The notes under the pieces: generated by a model
The model's input: the letters and a program-made list of their open reading frames with translations, nothing else
Told to the model about the DNA's origin: nothing
The model's database searches: none
Position numbers and translations under genes: made by a program
From: Clostridia bacterium
Lineage (GTDB): Bacteria; Bacillota; Clostridia; Oscillospirales; Acutalibacteraceae
Direction: 5' to 3'
Assembly (NCBI GenBank): GCA_017441385.1
Contig: JAFRXY010000105.1
Span: 1 to 40,690 of the forward strand
Length of the DNA stretch: 40,690 nt
Part shown: positions 33,730 through 40,690 of the stretch, piece after piece
Layout: each line of letters opens with the position of its first letter
Numbering within the stretch: the first letter of the stretch is position 1

Positions 33730-35661
33730 ATGGGTTATACAATAGCAGAAAAAATCATCAAGGCTCACCTCGTGGAAGGCGAAATGGTACAGGGCACCGA
33801 CATCGGTCTGAGAATCGACCAGACCCTCACGCAGGACGCGACCGGCACCATGGCGTATCTCGAATTCGAGGCAATGGGTGTGCCGCGCGTCAAGACCGAG
33901 CGTTCGGTGGCTTACATCGACCACAACACGCTTCAGACCGGCTTTGAGAACGCGGACGATCACCGCTTCATTCAGAGCGTGGCCAAGAAGCACGGCATTT
34001 ACTTCTCCCGTCCGGGCAACGGCATCTGCCATCAGGTGCATCTGGAACGCTTCGGCATACCCGGCAAGACCCTCATCGGCTCCGACAGCCATACCCCGAC
34101 GGGCGGCGGCATCGGCATGCTGGCGATGGGCGCCGGCGGACTGGACGTCGCTGTCGCGATGGGCGGCGGCACCTATTACATCACCATGCCCAAGATGGTG
34201 CGCATCAATCTCACCGGCAAGCTCTCCCCGTGGGTTTCCGCAAAGGACATCATTCTCGAAGTGCTGCGCAGAATGTCGGTCAAAGGCGGCGTAGGCAAGA
34301 TCATCGAGTACGGCGGCGAAGGGATAAAGACCCTCTCTGTCCCCGAGAGAGCCACCATCACCAATATGGGGGCGGAACTTGGAGCGACCACTTCCGTGTT
34401 TCCTTCCGACGAAACGACAAAAGCCTTCCTCAGGGCGCAGGGCAGAGAAGCCGACTGGACGGAACTCAAGCCTGACGACGACGCGCATTACGACGAGATT
34501 CTGGAAATCAACCTCAGTGAGCTTGGCCCCATGGCGGCCGCGCCCCACATGCCCGACAACGTGAAGACCATCGACGAGCTGAAAGGACAGAAGATCGATC
34601 AGGTGCTGATCGGCTCCTGCACCAATTCCAGCTACCTCGACCTCATGCGTGTCGCGCATATCCTCAAGGGCAAGACGGTGCATCCTGACGTCAGCCTCGG
34701 CATTGCCCCCGGCTCCAAGCAGGTATACAATATGCTTGCCGCCAACGGCGCTCTTGCCGACATCATCGCCGCCGGCGCGAGAATTCTCGAATGTGCCTGC
34801 GGCCCCTGTATCGGCATGGGACAGTCCCCGAATTCCAAGGGCATTTCCCTGCGCACCTTCAACCGCAATTTTGAAGGCCGTTCCGGCACCAAGGACGGTC
34901 AGATCTATCTCGTTTCTCCCGAAACGGCGGCCGTTTCCGCCATCGCCGGCGTCTTCGCCGACGCCAGAGAACTCGGCGAAGCGGTGGAGATTCCCATGCC
35001 GGAGCATTTCCTCATCAACGACAACATGATCGTTCCTCCCGCGCCGGTCGAGAAAATGGATTCCGTCGAAATTCTGCGCGGCCCCAACATCAAGCCCTTC
35101 CCCACCAGCGAGCCGCTGCCCGAAGCCATTTCCGCCAAGGCGCTGCTGAAAGTCGGCGACAACATCACCACCGACCACATCATGCCGGCCGGCGCGAAGA
35201 TTCTTCCCTACCGTTCCAATATTCCCTTCCTCTCGAATTTCTGCTTCGCGGTGTGCGACGAGCAGTTCCCGGAACGCTGCCGCGCGGAAGGAAAGGGCAT
35301 CATCGTGGGCGGAAGCAATTACGGACAGGGCTCCTCCCGCGAACATGCCGCGCTGGTTCCGCTCTATCTCGGCGTCAAGGCGGTCATTGTGAAATCCTTC
35401 GCCCGCATTCACCTTGCCAACCTCGTCAACGCCGGCATCGTTCCGCTGACCTTTGTCAATGAAGCCGATTACGACACGGTCGATCAGATGGACGAGCTGG
35501 AAATTCCGGACATCCGAGAGCTTCTCGGCAAATCCGAGATCACGGTGGTCAACAAAACCAAAGGCTCTTCCTTCAAGGTGACCTGCGCCATCTCGGAACG
35601 TCAGCGCAACATTATTCTCGCCGGAGGTCTGCTCGACTACACAAGGGAAAACGTACAATAA
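33730..35661 (+). CDS. acnA: Aconitate hydratase (short single-chain type)
   Basis: A 643-residue 4Fe-4S enzyme that interconverts citrate and isocitrate. Cluster ligands are C297 (IGSCTNSSY) and C357/C360 (CACGPC); SDSHTPTGGG and GSNYGQGSSREHAAL are the active-site loops. It is shorter than bacterial AcnA (about 890) and matches the compact form found in many anaerobes. The ATG at 33730 follows AAGGAG. rex begins 27 bases downstream in the same operon, an unusual pairing that ties the enzyme to redox state. Confidence 0.93.
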   Translation: MGYTIAEKIIKAHLVEGEMVQGTDIGLRIDQTLTQDATGTMAYLEFEAMGVPRVKTERSVAYIDHNTLQTGFENADDHRFIQSVAKKHGIYFSRPGNGICHQVHLERFGIPGKTLIGSDSHTPTGGGIGMLAMGAGGLDVAVAMGGGTYYITMPKMVRINLTGKLSPWVSAKDIILEVLRRMSVKGGVGKIIEYGGEGIKTLSVPERATITNMGAELGATTSVFPSDETTKAFLRAQGREADWTELKPDDDAHYDEILEINLSELGPMAAAPHMPDNVKTIDELKGQKIDQVLIGSCTNSSYLDLMRVAHILKGKTVHPDVSLGIAPGSKQVYNMLAANGALADIIAAGARILECACGPCIGMGQSPNSKGISLRTFNRNFEGRSGTKDGQIYLVSPETAAVSAIAGVFADARELGEAVEIPMPEHFLINDNMIVPPAPVEKMDSVEILRGPNIKPFPTSEPLPEAISAKALLKVGDNITTDHIMPAGAKILPYRSNIPFLSNFCFAVCDEQFPERCRAEGKGIIVGGSNYGQGSSREHAALVPLYLGVKAVIVKSFARIHLANLVNAGIVPLTFVNEADYDTVDQMDELEIPDIRELLGKSEITVVNKTKGSSFKVTCAISERQRNIILAGGLLDYTRENVQ

Positions 35662-35688
35662 AACTGTTGCAGGGGAGGTTGAAATATC

Positions 35689-36345
35689 ATGTCAAAAAAC
35701 AAGAAGATTTCAATGTCGGTGGTGCGCAGGCTTCCCCGTTACTACAGATTTCTGCTTGAACTCAAAAACAACGGCATTTACCGCATATCTTCACAGGCGC
35801 TTGCCGAAAAAATGGGGGCTTCCGCCTCGCAGATCCGGCAGGATCTGAATTGCTTCGGAGGCTTCGGGCAGCAGGGTTACGGCTACGACGTTCCCAAACT
35901 GTTCGACGAACTGAGCGGCATTCTCGGACTGGACAGCCGCTATTCCGCCATTCTGCTGGGCGCGGGCAATCTCGGTCGCGCGATTCTCAACCACGTGGAC
36001 TTTGCTTCGAGGGGCTTTGAACTCAAAGCCGTATTCGACAAAAATCCCGAGATCATCGACAGCACGATAAACGGCTTAACCATAATGAATTCGGACGAGC
36101 TGTACGATTACTGCAATCAGGTCAAAATCGACGCGGCCTTCCTCTGTCTGCCAAAGGACAGCGCGGAACAGATGGCGGATATCCTGTATAATTGCGGTGT
36201 GCGAGGCTTCTGGAATTTCAGTCACTACGATCTTTCCATGAAATACAGCGATATCGTCGCCGAAAATGTCCATCTCAACGACAGTCTTATGACGCTATGC
36301 TGCTGCATAACCGAAAACAGAAGGTCGGAAAACGCAGAAGACTAA
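35689..36345 (+). CDS. rex: Redox-sensing transcriptional repressor Rex
   Basis: A 218-residue regulator that binds DNA when NAD+ dominates and releases when NADH rises. The winged-helix domain (about 1-80) contains SQALAEKMGASASQIRQDLNCFGGFGQQGYGY; the Rossmann domain starts at AILLGAGNLGRAIL. The ribosome site is GGGAGG. Predicted targets within the window are adhE and its own acnA-rex operon. Confidence 0.96.
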   Translation: MSKNKKISMSVVRRLPRYYRFLLELKNNGIYRISSQALAEKMGASASQIRQDLNCFGGFGQQGYGYDVPKLFDELSGILGLDSRYSAILLGAGNLGRAILNHVDFASRGFELKAVFDKNPEIIDSTINGLTIMNSDELYDYCNQVKIDAAFLCLPKDSAEQMADILYNCGVRGFWNFSHYDLSMKYSDIVAENVHLNDSLMTLCCCITENRRSENAED

Positions 36346-36405
36346 CAGGAATCCTATCGCTAACCGCCTTTCTCAAAGTCCATTGTCCAACAAATAGGCG
36401 ATAAC

Positions 36406-36444
36406 CAAAAAAACCTCTCTGTCTTTGTCACAGAGAGGTTTTTT
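36406..36444. terminator. Bidirectional terminator between rex and araC-type gene
   Basis: AAAAAACCTCTCTGT pairs with ACAGAGAGGTTTTTT around CTTTGTC. Perfect 15-bp stem with A/T tails on both sides. Confidence 0.92.
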
Positions 36445-36445
36445 G

Positions 36446-37336
36446 TCACTTTTTATATTTCCGGAATTCTGAAGGAGTCTGATGGCAGTGTTTCTTGAAA
36501 GTGCGGTTGAAATAGGAAATATTATTGAACCCGGTTTCATAGGCCACATCAATGATCGGCTTGTCCGTGGAACGCAGCAGCCCCTTCGCTTTGATAAGAC
36601 GGTATTCTATCACATAATCTATACACGACATGCCGGTTATGTATCGGAACAGACGTGAAAGGCCGGTTTCGCTGAGATTGACAAGCTCAGCAAGCCCGGA
36701 AAGAGTGATGTTTTCCATATAATTTTCGGAAATATAATCCACCACCTGACGGACAACGCGCACATCGTTGCTCTCCGGCGTTTCGGTTTTGATCTCGATA
36801 TATCCGTACTTCAAAAGCCCGAAAAGAATGTCGTTGATGATGCTTTTCAGTTTCAGTTCAAAGAACGGCTCATGATCGAAATAGACGTCGAAGAGCTGCA
36901 CCGCCAACGGTCTGAATTCATTATAATGCTCAGAATTATGGCGGATCACGCAGTAATCATTGCATTTTCGTCCCAGCATAGGCATAAAATAATTGGAAGC
37001 ACATGCGTCAACATTGTGATTGGTTATCATATCCAAAGAGATGAGATATGTCGCGCCAAGGAAATAATCTTTCTCGTTCACCAGCCCGAAAGAATGAAGC
37101 ACCCAAGGCATAATAACAAGAATATCTCCGAATTCCATGTCAATATCATTGCCTGACACGGTATACCGGCACCGGCCGCAGTCACAGAGAATCATTTCAA
37201 TTTCCTCATGACAGTGCAGCGGGAATGCGGAGAACAGCGTCGGCATCATCGTTCCGTAAATGACGAAGGGAAGAAGCAGGTCGCCGTGCTTCTTTTTTTC
37301 CACAAAGCCTGATATCTCCTTATCGGCGGGGTACAT
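36446..37336 (-). CDS. AraC-family transcriptional regulator
   Basis: A 296-residue regulator. An N-terminal cupin-like sensor (about 35-110: FPLHCHEEIEMILCDCG, then GDILVIMPWVLHSF) is followed by a C-terminal double helix-turn-helix (about 195-293: ITLSGLAELVNLSETGLSRLFRY and IIDVAYETGFNNISYFNRTFKKHCHQTPSEFRKYKK). GGAGG precedes the ATG at 37336. It is divergent from the MATE transporter gene, which it may control (inference). The ligand is unknown, perhaps a sugar or toxic compound. Confidence 0.92.
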   Translation of the reverse strand: MYPADKEISGFVEKKKHGDLLLPFVIYGTMMPTLFSAFPLHCHEEIEMILCDCGRCRYTVSGNDIDMEFGDILVIMPWVLHSFGLVNEKDYFLGATYLISLDMITNHNVDACASNYFMPMLGRKCNDYCVIRHNSEHYNEFRPLAVQLFDVYFDHEPFFELKLKSIINDILFGLLKYGYIEIKTETPESNDVRVVRQVVDYISENYMENITLSGLAELVNLSETGLSRLFRYITGMSCIDYVIEYRLIKAKGLLRSTDKPIIDVAYETGFNNISYFNRTFKKHCHQTPSEFRKYKK

Positions 37337-37750
37337 AACCTTACCTCCTCACAAACGGCAAAATAGTGCAAGTTCAGTATGTCTTCACTTTCGGAAAAGA
37401 CAATCACGCAATAACTGAGTATTATTAAATCTCACAACTGTTATCAACAAAACAAAAAGTTAATAAGCACAATACTCAACAAGCCGAAAAAAATAATAGA
37501 AAATGCTTCAATATATATCAGTCCAAAAAACAACCCAGGCAGAAAAAGACAATTGAAAGATAATGAGCTGTACCGGATAATGCAAGAATTGTTAAAAATA
37601 CTGCTTGTATTTCTCTATAAAAAAATTATAATAGTAATATAGCGTTAAGTCAATAGTTTTTGATAAATTTTATTTCCGTTTTATTAAAATTTTATATGTT
37701 ATTGACAATCGGTTTCTCGGTGTGGTTCTCAGAAAAGGATAAAAGGAATT
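37337..37750. other. Divergent AT-rich intergenic region
   Basis: No gene. A possible rightward promoter has TTGTAT (37605-37610), a 16-base spacer and TATAAT (37627-37632). A TTGACA at about 37703-37708 lacks a good -10. The rest is AT-rich DNA with no clear repeat. Confidence 0.4.
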
Positions 37751-39190
37751 ATGAGCGAACAAACGGATTCAAACGGTTCAGAGCGTAAGGCAAGCGCTGA
37801 TAACATTGTAAATTCATCGGTATTCAAATTGGCATGGCCGATATTTGTGCAGGCTCTGCTCGCTATGCTTCTGGGATACGCCGACACGCTCATGCTCAGC
37901 GGATATGATCAGAACGCTGTGGGAGCTATCGGTAACGCCAATCAGATACTCGGCTTTCTCACTCTCGCATTTACGGTTATTTCCAGCGCCAGCGGCATTG
38001 TGGTGGCTCAGTATCTCGGGGCAGGTCAAAAGGATAAAATCAACCGGATCTACACGGTGTGCATTGCTTTCAATTTTCTATTGAGTCTTCTCATCAGCGG
38101 AGTAGTGTTCTTTGGAAGCAATATGTTGCTGACGCTGCTGCATACTCCCGCTGAAATGACCGGAAACGCCCGCAGTTACATGCGCATTGTAGGCGGATTT
38201 ATCTTCACACAGGCGGTTCTGGACACTATGTCAAGAATTTTCCAAAGCAACGGAAAAACTGTCTTTGGCATGATCATCTCACTGGGAATGAATATTCTGA
38301 ACGTCTTTGGGAATTATCTGTTTCTCTACGGCCCCCTGAAGTCGTTGGGACTGGGTGTTTCCGGAGTAGCCGTTTCCACAACATTCAGCCGGATTACGGG
38401 GCTGTGCGCGGCATTTGTCTTTTTTGGTCTGTTTATCGACGGCCGCATCTCCGTTAAATACCTGAAACCTTTCCCGAAAGATGTTTTAAAGACGCTGCTG
38501 CGGATAGGCATTCCCACGGCCGGAGAAAATATTTCTTACAATGTATCTCAGCTTTTTGTTACCGGCTTTGTAAACACCCTCGGCATTGTCGCAATTAACA
38601 CAAAGATTTACGCAACTATTCTGAGCAATTTCGCTTATCTTTATTCACTTTCCGTAGCCATGGCAACCACAATCATTGTCGGTCATGCCATCGGCGCCGG
38701 CAATTATGATTTCGCCTACAGGCGGGTCAACAAAACCATGCGCAGCGCTCTGATCGTTTCGGCCTGCATTGCCTGTACCAATTTCATGATCAGTCCAGTC
38801 ACGCTAAGTCTGTTCACACATTCTCCTGAAATTGCCGACATCAGTTCGCAAATAATAGGTCTCGGACACAAAGTGCTGTTTGTGGGGATTTTCCTTGAAT
38901 TCGGCAGAACAAGCAATCTGGTTATCATCAACAGCCTGAAAGCGTCCGGAGATGTGAAATTTCCGACATATCTCGGCATTATCGCCATGTGGAGCTGCAC
39001 TGTGGTGTGCGGATATATTCTCGGTATCCTCTGCGGATTCGGTCTTGTCGGCATATGGATCGCAATGGCTGCCGACGAGGTGATTCGAGGGATAATAGTG
39101 GCCATACGCTGGAAGCACGGAACATGGCGAGGCAAAAGCGTCGTTCAGAAACAGGAGCAAGGCAGCCTGTCTGACATTCCCTTGCATTAA
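37751..39190 (+). CDS. MATE-family multidrug/sodium antiporter
   Basis: A 479-residue inner-membrane exporter with about 12 transmembrane helices arranged as two homologous halves, as in MATE proteins. Early features: VFKLAWPIFVQALLAMLLGYADTLML and SSASGIVVAQYLGAGQKDK; in the second half: RIGIPTAGENISYNVSQLF and MATTIIVGHAIGAGNYDFA. Length is standard (about 450-480). The start has AAGGAAT nearby. Substrate cannot be assigned. A long terminator follows. Confidence 0.92.
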   Translation: MSEQTDSNGSERKASADNIVNSSVFKLAWPIFVQALLAMLLGYADTLMLSGYDQNAVGAIGNANQILGFLTLAFTVISSASGIVVAQYLGAGQKDKINRIYTVCIAFNFLLSLLISGVVFFGSNMLLTLLHTPAEMTGNARSYMRIVGGFIFTQAVLDTMSRIFQSNGKTVFGMIISLGMNILNVFGNYLFLYGPLKSLGLGVSGVAVSTTFSRITGLCAAFVFFGLFIDGRISVKYLKPFPKDVLKTLLRIGIPTAGENISYNVSQLFVTGFVNTLGIVAINTKIYATILSNFAYLYSLSVAMATTIIVGHAIGAGNYDFAYRRVNKTMRSALIVSACIACTNFMISPVTLSLFTHSPEIADISSQIIGLGHKVLFVGIFLEFGRTSNLVIINSLKASGDVKFPTYLGIIAMWSCTVVCGYILGILCGFGLVGIWIAMAADEVIRGIIVAIRWKHGTWRGKSVVQKQEQGSLSDIPLH

Positions 39191-39272
39191 TTCTGACTTT
39201 ACCATTAAGGAATCGGTTTTTCCTCCAATTTACCGGTTTCTTAATAACACATACACAGTCTCAATATCTCGT

Positions 39273-39323
39273 AAAGCCATGCAGCGCTGTTCAATCATAA
39301 TTAAACAGCGCTGCATGGCTTTT
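39273..39323 (+). terminator. Terminator of the MATE gene (19-bp stem)
   Basis: Arms 39273-39291 and 39303-39321 are nearly perfect complements (AAAGCCATGCAGCGCTG.. with ..CAGCGCTGCATGGCTTT), followed by TTTT. Unusually long stem. Confidence 0.85.
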
Positions 39324-39377
39324 ATTCTGCGGCACCAAAGTCGAAGGGCAAAAAGAAAAATATTTTGAAAATTTCTC

Positions 39378-39406
39378 TTGACATCATTTATATAATGTGA
39401 TAGAAT
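39378..39406 (+). promoter_or_regulatory. Promoter of tRNA-Pro
   Basis: TTGACA (39378-39383), a 17-base spacer and TAGAAT (39401-39406). Confidence 0.8.
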
Positions 39407-39459
39407 AATCGAGTCGGGTTTCTGATTCAGCAGTTCCTGATGCAATATTATTCTTATTT

Positions 39460-39536
39460 CGAGATGTGGCTCAGTTTGGTAGAGCGCTGCGTTCGGGACG
39501 CAGAAGCCGCAGGTTCAAATCCTGTCATCTCGACCA
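39460..39536 (+). tRNA. tRNA-Pro (CGG)
   Basis: A 77-nt tRNA with encoded CCA. Acceptor arms CGAGATG/CATCTCG, anticodon stem CTGCG/CGCAG, loop TTCGGGA giving anticodon CGG, T-loop GGTTCAAATCC. Its 3' end faces a tyrosine integrase gene, so it is the attachment gene of a second element. Confidence 0.95.
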
Positions 39537-39547
39537 ATTTTATCCTG

Positions 39548-39600
39548 CCCCAAAATGTCCGATTTTCGGCGTTTTGGGGTGTTCTCTTTTTAAGTAGGGA
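39548..39600. terminator. Stem-loop after tRNA-Pro
   Basis: CCCCAAAA (39548-39555) pairs with TTTTGGGG (39572-39579), with an inner CCGA/TCGG stem, followed by TTCTCTTTTT. Likely tRNA terminator at the element boundary. Confidence 0.7.
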
Positions 39601-39605
39601 TTCTT

Positions 39606-39647
39606 TGTGCGTTACCGTGTGCGTTACGCCTTTTTTTGTGTGCGTTA
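39606..39647. repeat. Three direct repeats TGTGCGTTA
   Basis: Copies at 39606-39614, 39618-39626 and 39639-39647, between the tRNA and the integrase. Probable arm-type binding sites of that integrase. Confidence 0.6.
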
Positions 39648-39692
39648 TCGGTCGATTTCTGGTTTTGAGCCTGCCCTTTTCTTGCTTTATGC

Positions 39693-40690
39693 TCATGCTT
39701 CCTTGCGCTTTCTGGTGTAGATGTCCTCTACCACGTCAACGGCTTTGGCGTTGACCTCTGCAACGGCATGAGCGTAAATATTCAGCGTCGTGCTGGTCTG
39801 AGAGTGACCGAGTACCGCCGAAACGGTTTTCATGTCGATTGCGTTGCTCGTGATTGCGGTCGTTGCGTAGGCGTGACGGAAAGCGTGAAGTCCTTTGAAT
39901 GCCAGTTCCTGCTCGTCGCAGAATTCGTGCAGCCATCTGTACGGGGTGTTCGGATGAAGCGGCTCTCCGTTCCAGCCAATGAACAAGCGGTCTGTTTCTA
40001 CCCACTGATCACCGAGTTTCACGCGATGCTCATTCTGTTCAAACTGATAGAGCTGCATGAGTCTGACGGTACTCTGTGAGATTTTCAGGATACGCTTGCT
40101 CGTCTTGGTCTTGGGCGTGGAGGTGTAGGTTCCCGTCCGGCTGTTGCGGTACTGCGAGGTACGGTTGATGCTCATGGTCTGGTTGTCGAAGTCGATGTCC
40201 TTCCATTCCAAGCCCAGCACCTCACCGCGGCGCAGTCCGTAGAAAATGAGAAGATGGAACAGCAGTTGATAGTGCATCGGGGCTTTTTCATCAAGCGCGT
40301 CAAGGATTGCCGCGACTTCATCGACGGAGTAGATGTCCTTCTCTTTGGTTTCGTTTTTGACCGCTGTGACATTTCTGCAAGGGTTGTCCGCGATGATTTC
40401 GCACCTGATTGCGTAATTCATCACATCGGAGATGAAGGTGATGAAGTGTTTCTGTGTCTTGCCCGACAAGCCTTTGCCCGTTTGAAGATTGGCTCCGTCC
40501 CTCGACAGACTGAGGATAAACTGCTGGAGCTGTCTGTAAGTGATGTCGTCCACGTAGCGGTTGCCGATAGCGTCGTAAACGCGCTCCTTGCAGGACTTCA
40601 TCTGCTCAATGGTGCTGACGTTGAGTTCTTTGGTCTGCATGACCAGTGAAAACCACTCTTCCGCCAAATCCTTGAACTTGACGCGGCGGG
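39693..40690 (-). CDS. int: Tyrosine integrase of a second element (5' end cut by window)
   Basis: At least 332 residues; the frame stays open to the right edge, so the true start is outside. The visible part begins RRVKFKDLAEEWF, the usual opening of the core-binding domain; the arm-binding N terminus is missing. Catalytic residues are in YGLRRGEVLGLEW (Arg), HAFRHAYATT (His-Arg-His), VLGHSQ (His) and NIYAH (Tyr). The C-terminal end lies 156 bases from tRNA-Pro, the usual layout of a tRNA-targeting ICE or prophage. It is not closely similar to the integrase at 8626, so the two elements are unrelated by this gene. Confidence 0.93.
   Translation of the reverse strand, partial: RRVKFKDLAEEWFSLVMQTKELNVSTIEQMKSCKERVYDAIGNRYVDDITYRQLQQFILSLSRDGANLQTGKGLSGKTQKHFITFISDVMNYAIRCEIIADNPCRNVTAVKNETKEKDIYSVDEVAAILDALDEKAPMHYQLLFHLLIFYGLRRGEVLGLEWKDIDFDNQTMSINRTSQYRNSRTGTYTSTPKTKTSKRILKISQSTVRLMQLYQFEQNEHRVKLGDQWVETDRLFIGWNGEPLHPNTPYRWLHEFCDEQELAFKGLHAFRHAYATTAITSNAIDMKTVSAVLGHSQTSTTLNIYAHAVAEVNAKAVDVVEDIYTRKRKEA

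Noticed and set aside
33655-35658. Minus-strand frame of 667 codons opposite aconitase
   Set aside because: Shadow frame; all aconitase motifs are on the plus strand and there is no ribosome site for the antisense frame.

Overview
The window looks like the chromosome of a spore-forming, low-to-mid GC Gram-positive anaerobe of the class Clostridia, probably in the Ruminococcaceae/Oscillospiraceae neighbourhood (inference; there is no rRNA to settle it). The support is a set of sporulation genes (SpoIIP, SpoIVA, SipL and a Spo0A-like regulator), a Trp T-box leader, a clostridial-type Rex regulator with matching operators, fermentative AdhE and teichoic-acid-type glycerophosphotransferases.

Region 1 (1 to about 9885) is the right part of an AT-rich integrated mobile element. 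It ends at the 3' end of an initiator tRNA-fMet gene, next to a tyrosine integrase and an excisionase-like protein. Its cargo is a YoeB/Txe toxin, a leftward SprT-like metalloprotease operon, a divergently transcribed CopG/Arc-like regulator with three operator palindromes, a winged-helix replication-type protein carrying hexapeptide repeats, a P-loop helicase-like protein that must start at a non-ATG codon, and an orphan radical SAM enzyme. No relaxase or conjugation gene is visible; the element continues past the left edge. The most unusual part is two non-coding stretches (about 2571-3227 and 5814-6573) packed with small hairpins. At least twelve are exactly 15 bp. Stems differ while loops fall into a few repeated classes, and the two stretches share a conserved skeleton into which different hairpins appear to have been inserted. 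A separate 18-bp palindrome recurs six times and brackets the radical SAM gene. This is the best candidate for an undescribed system.

Region 2 (9886-39536) is ordinary chromosome. In order: tRNA-fMet (-); spoIIP and a small membrane protein (+); a lipoprotein (-); a Trp T-box and TrpB2 (+); ribosomal protein L31 (+); two paralogous membrane-anchored polysaccharide deacetylases (-); a penicillin-binding-type serine hydrolase (-); hisH-hisF (-); a cell-wall operon of an IspD/TarI-type cytidylyltransferase and two CDP-glycerol glycerophosphotransferase-like proteins (-); adhE followed by an APH-fold kinase (-); a 41-residue membrane peptide (+); a Spo0A-like regulator with a degenerate receiver (-); sipL-spoIVA (-); aconitase-rex (+); an AraC-type regulator (-) divergent from a MATE transporter (+); and tRNA-Pro (+). 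Rex-type operators precede both adhE and acnA-rex, which links fermentation, the TCA enzyme and the redox sensor in one circuit.

Region 3 (39537-40690) is the edge of a second integrated element at tRNA-Pro. It has a tyrosine integrase cut by the window edge and three direct repeats that look like integrase arm sites.
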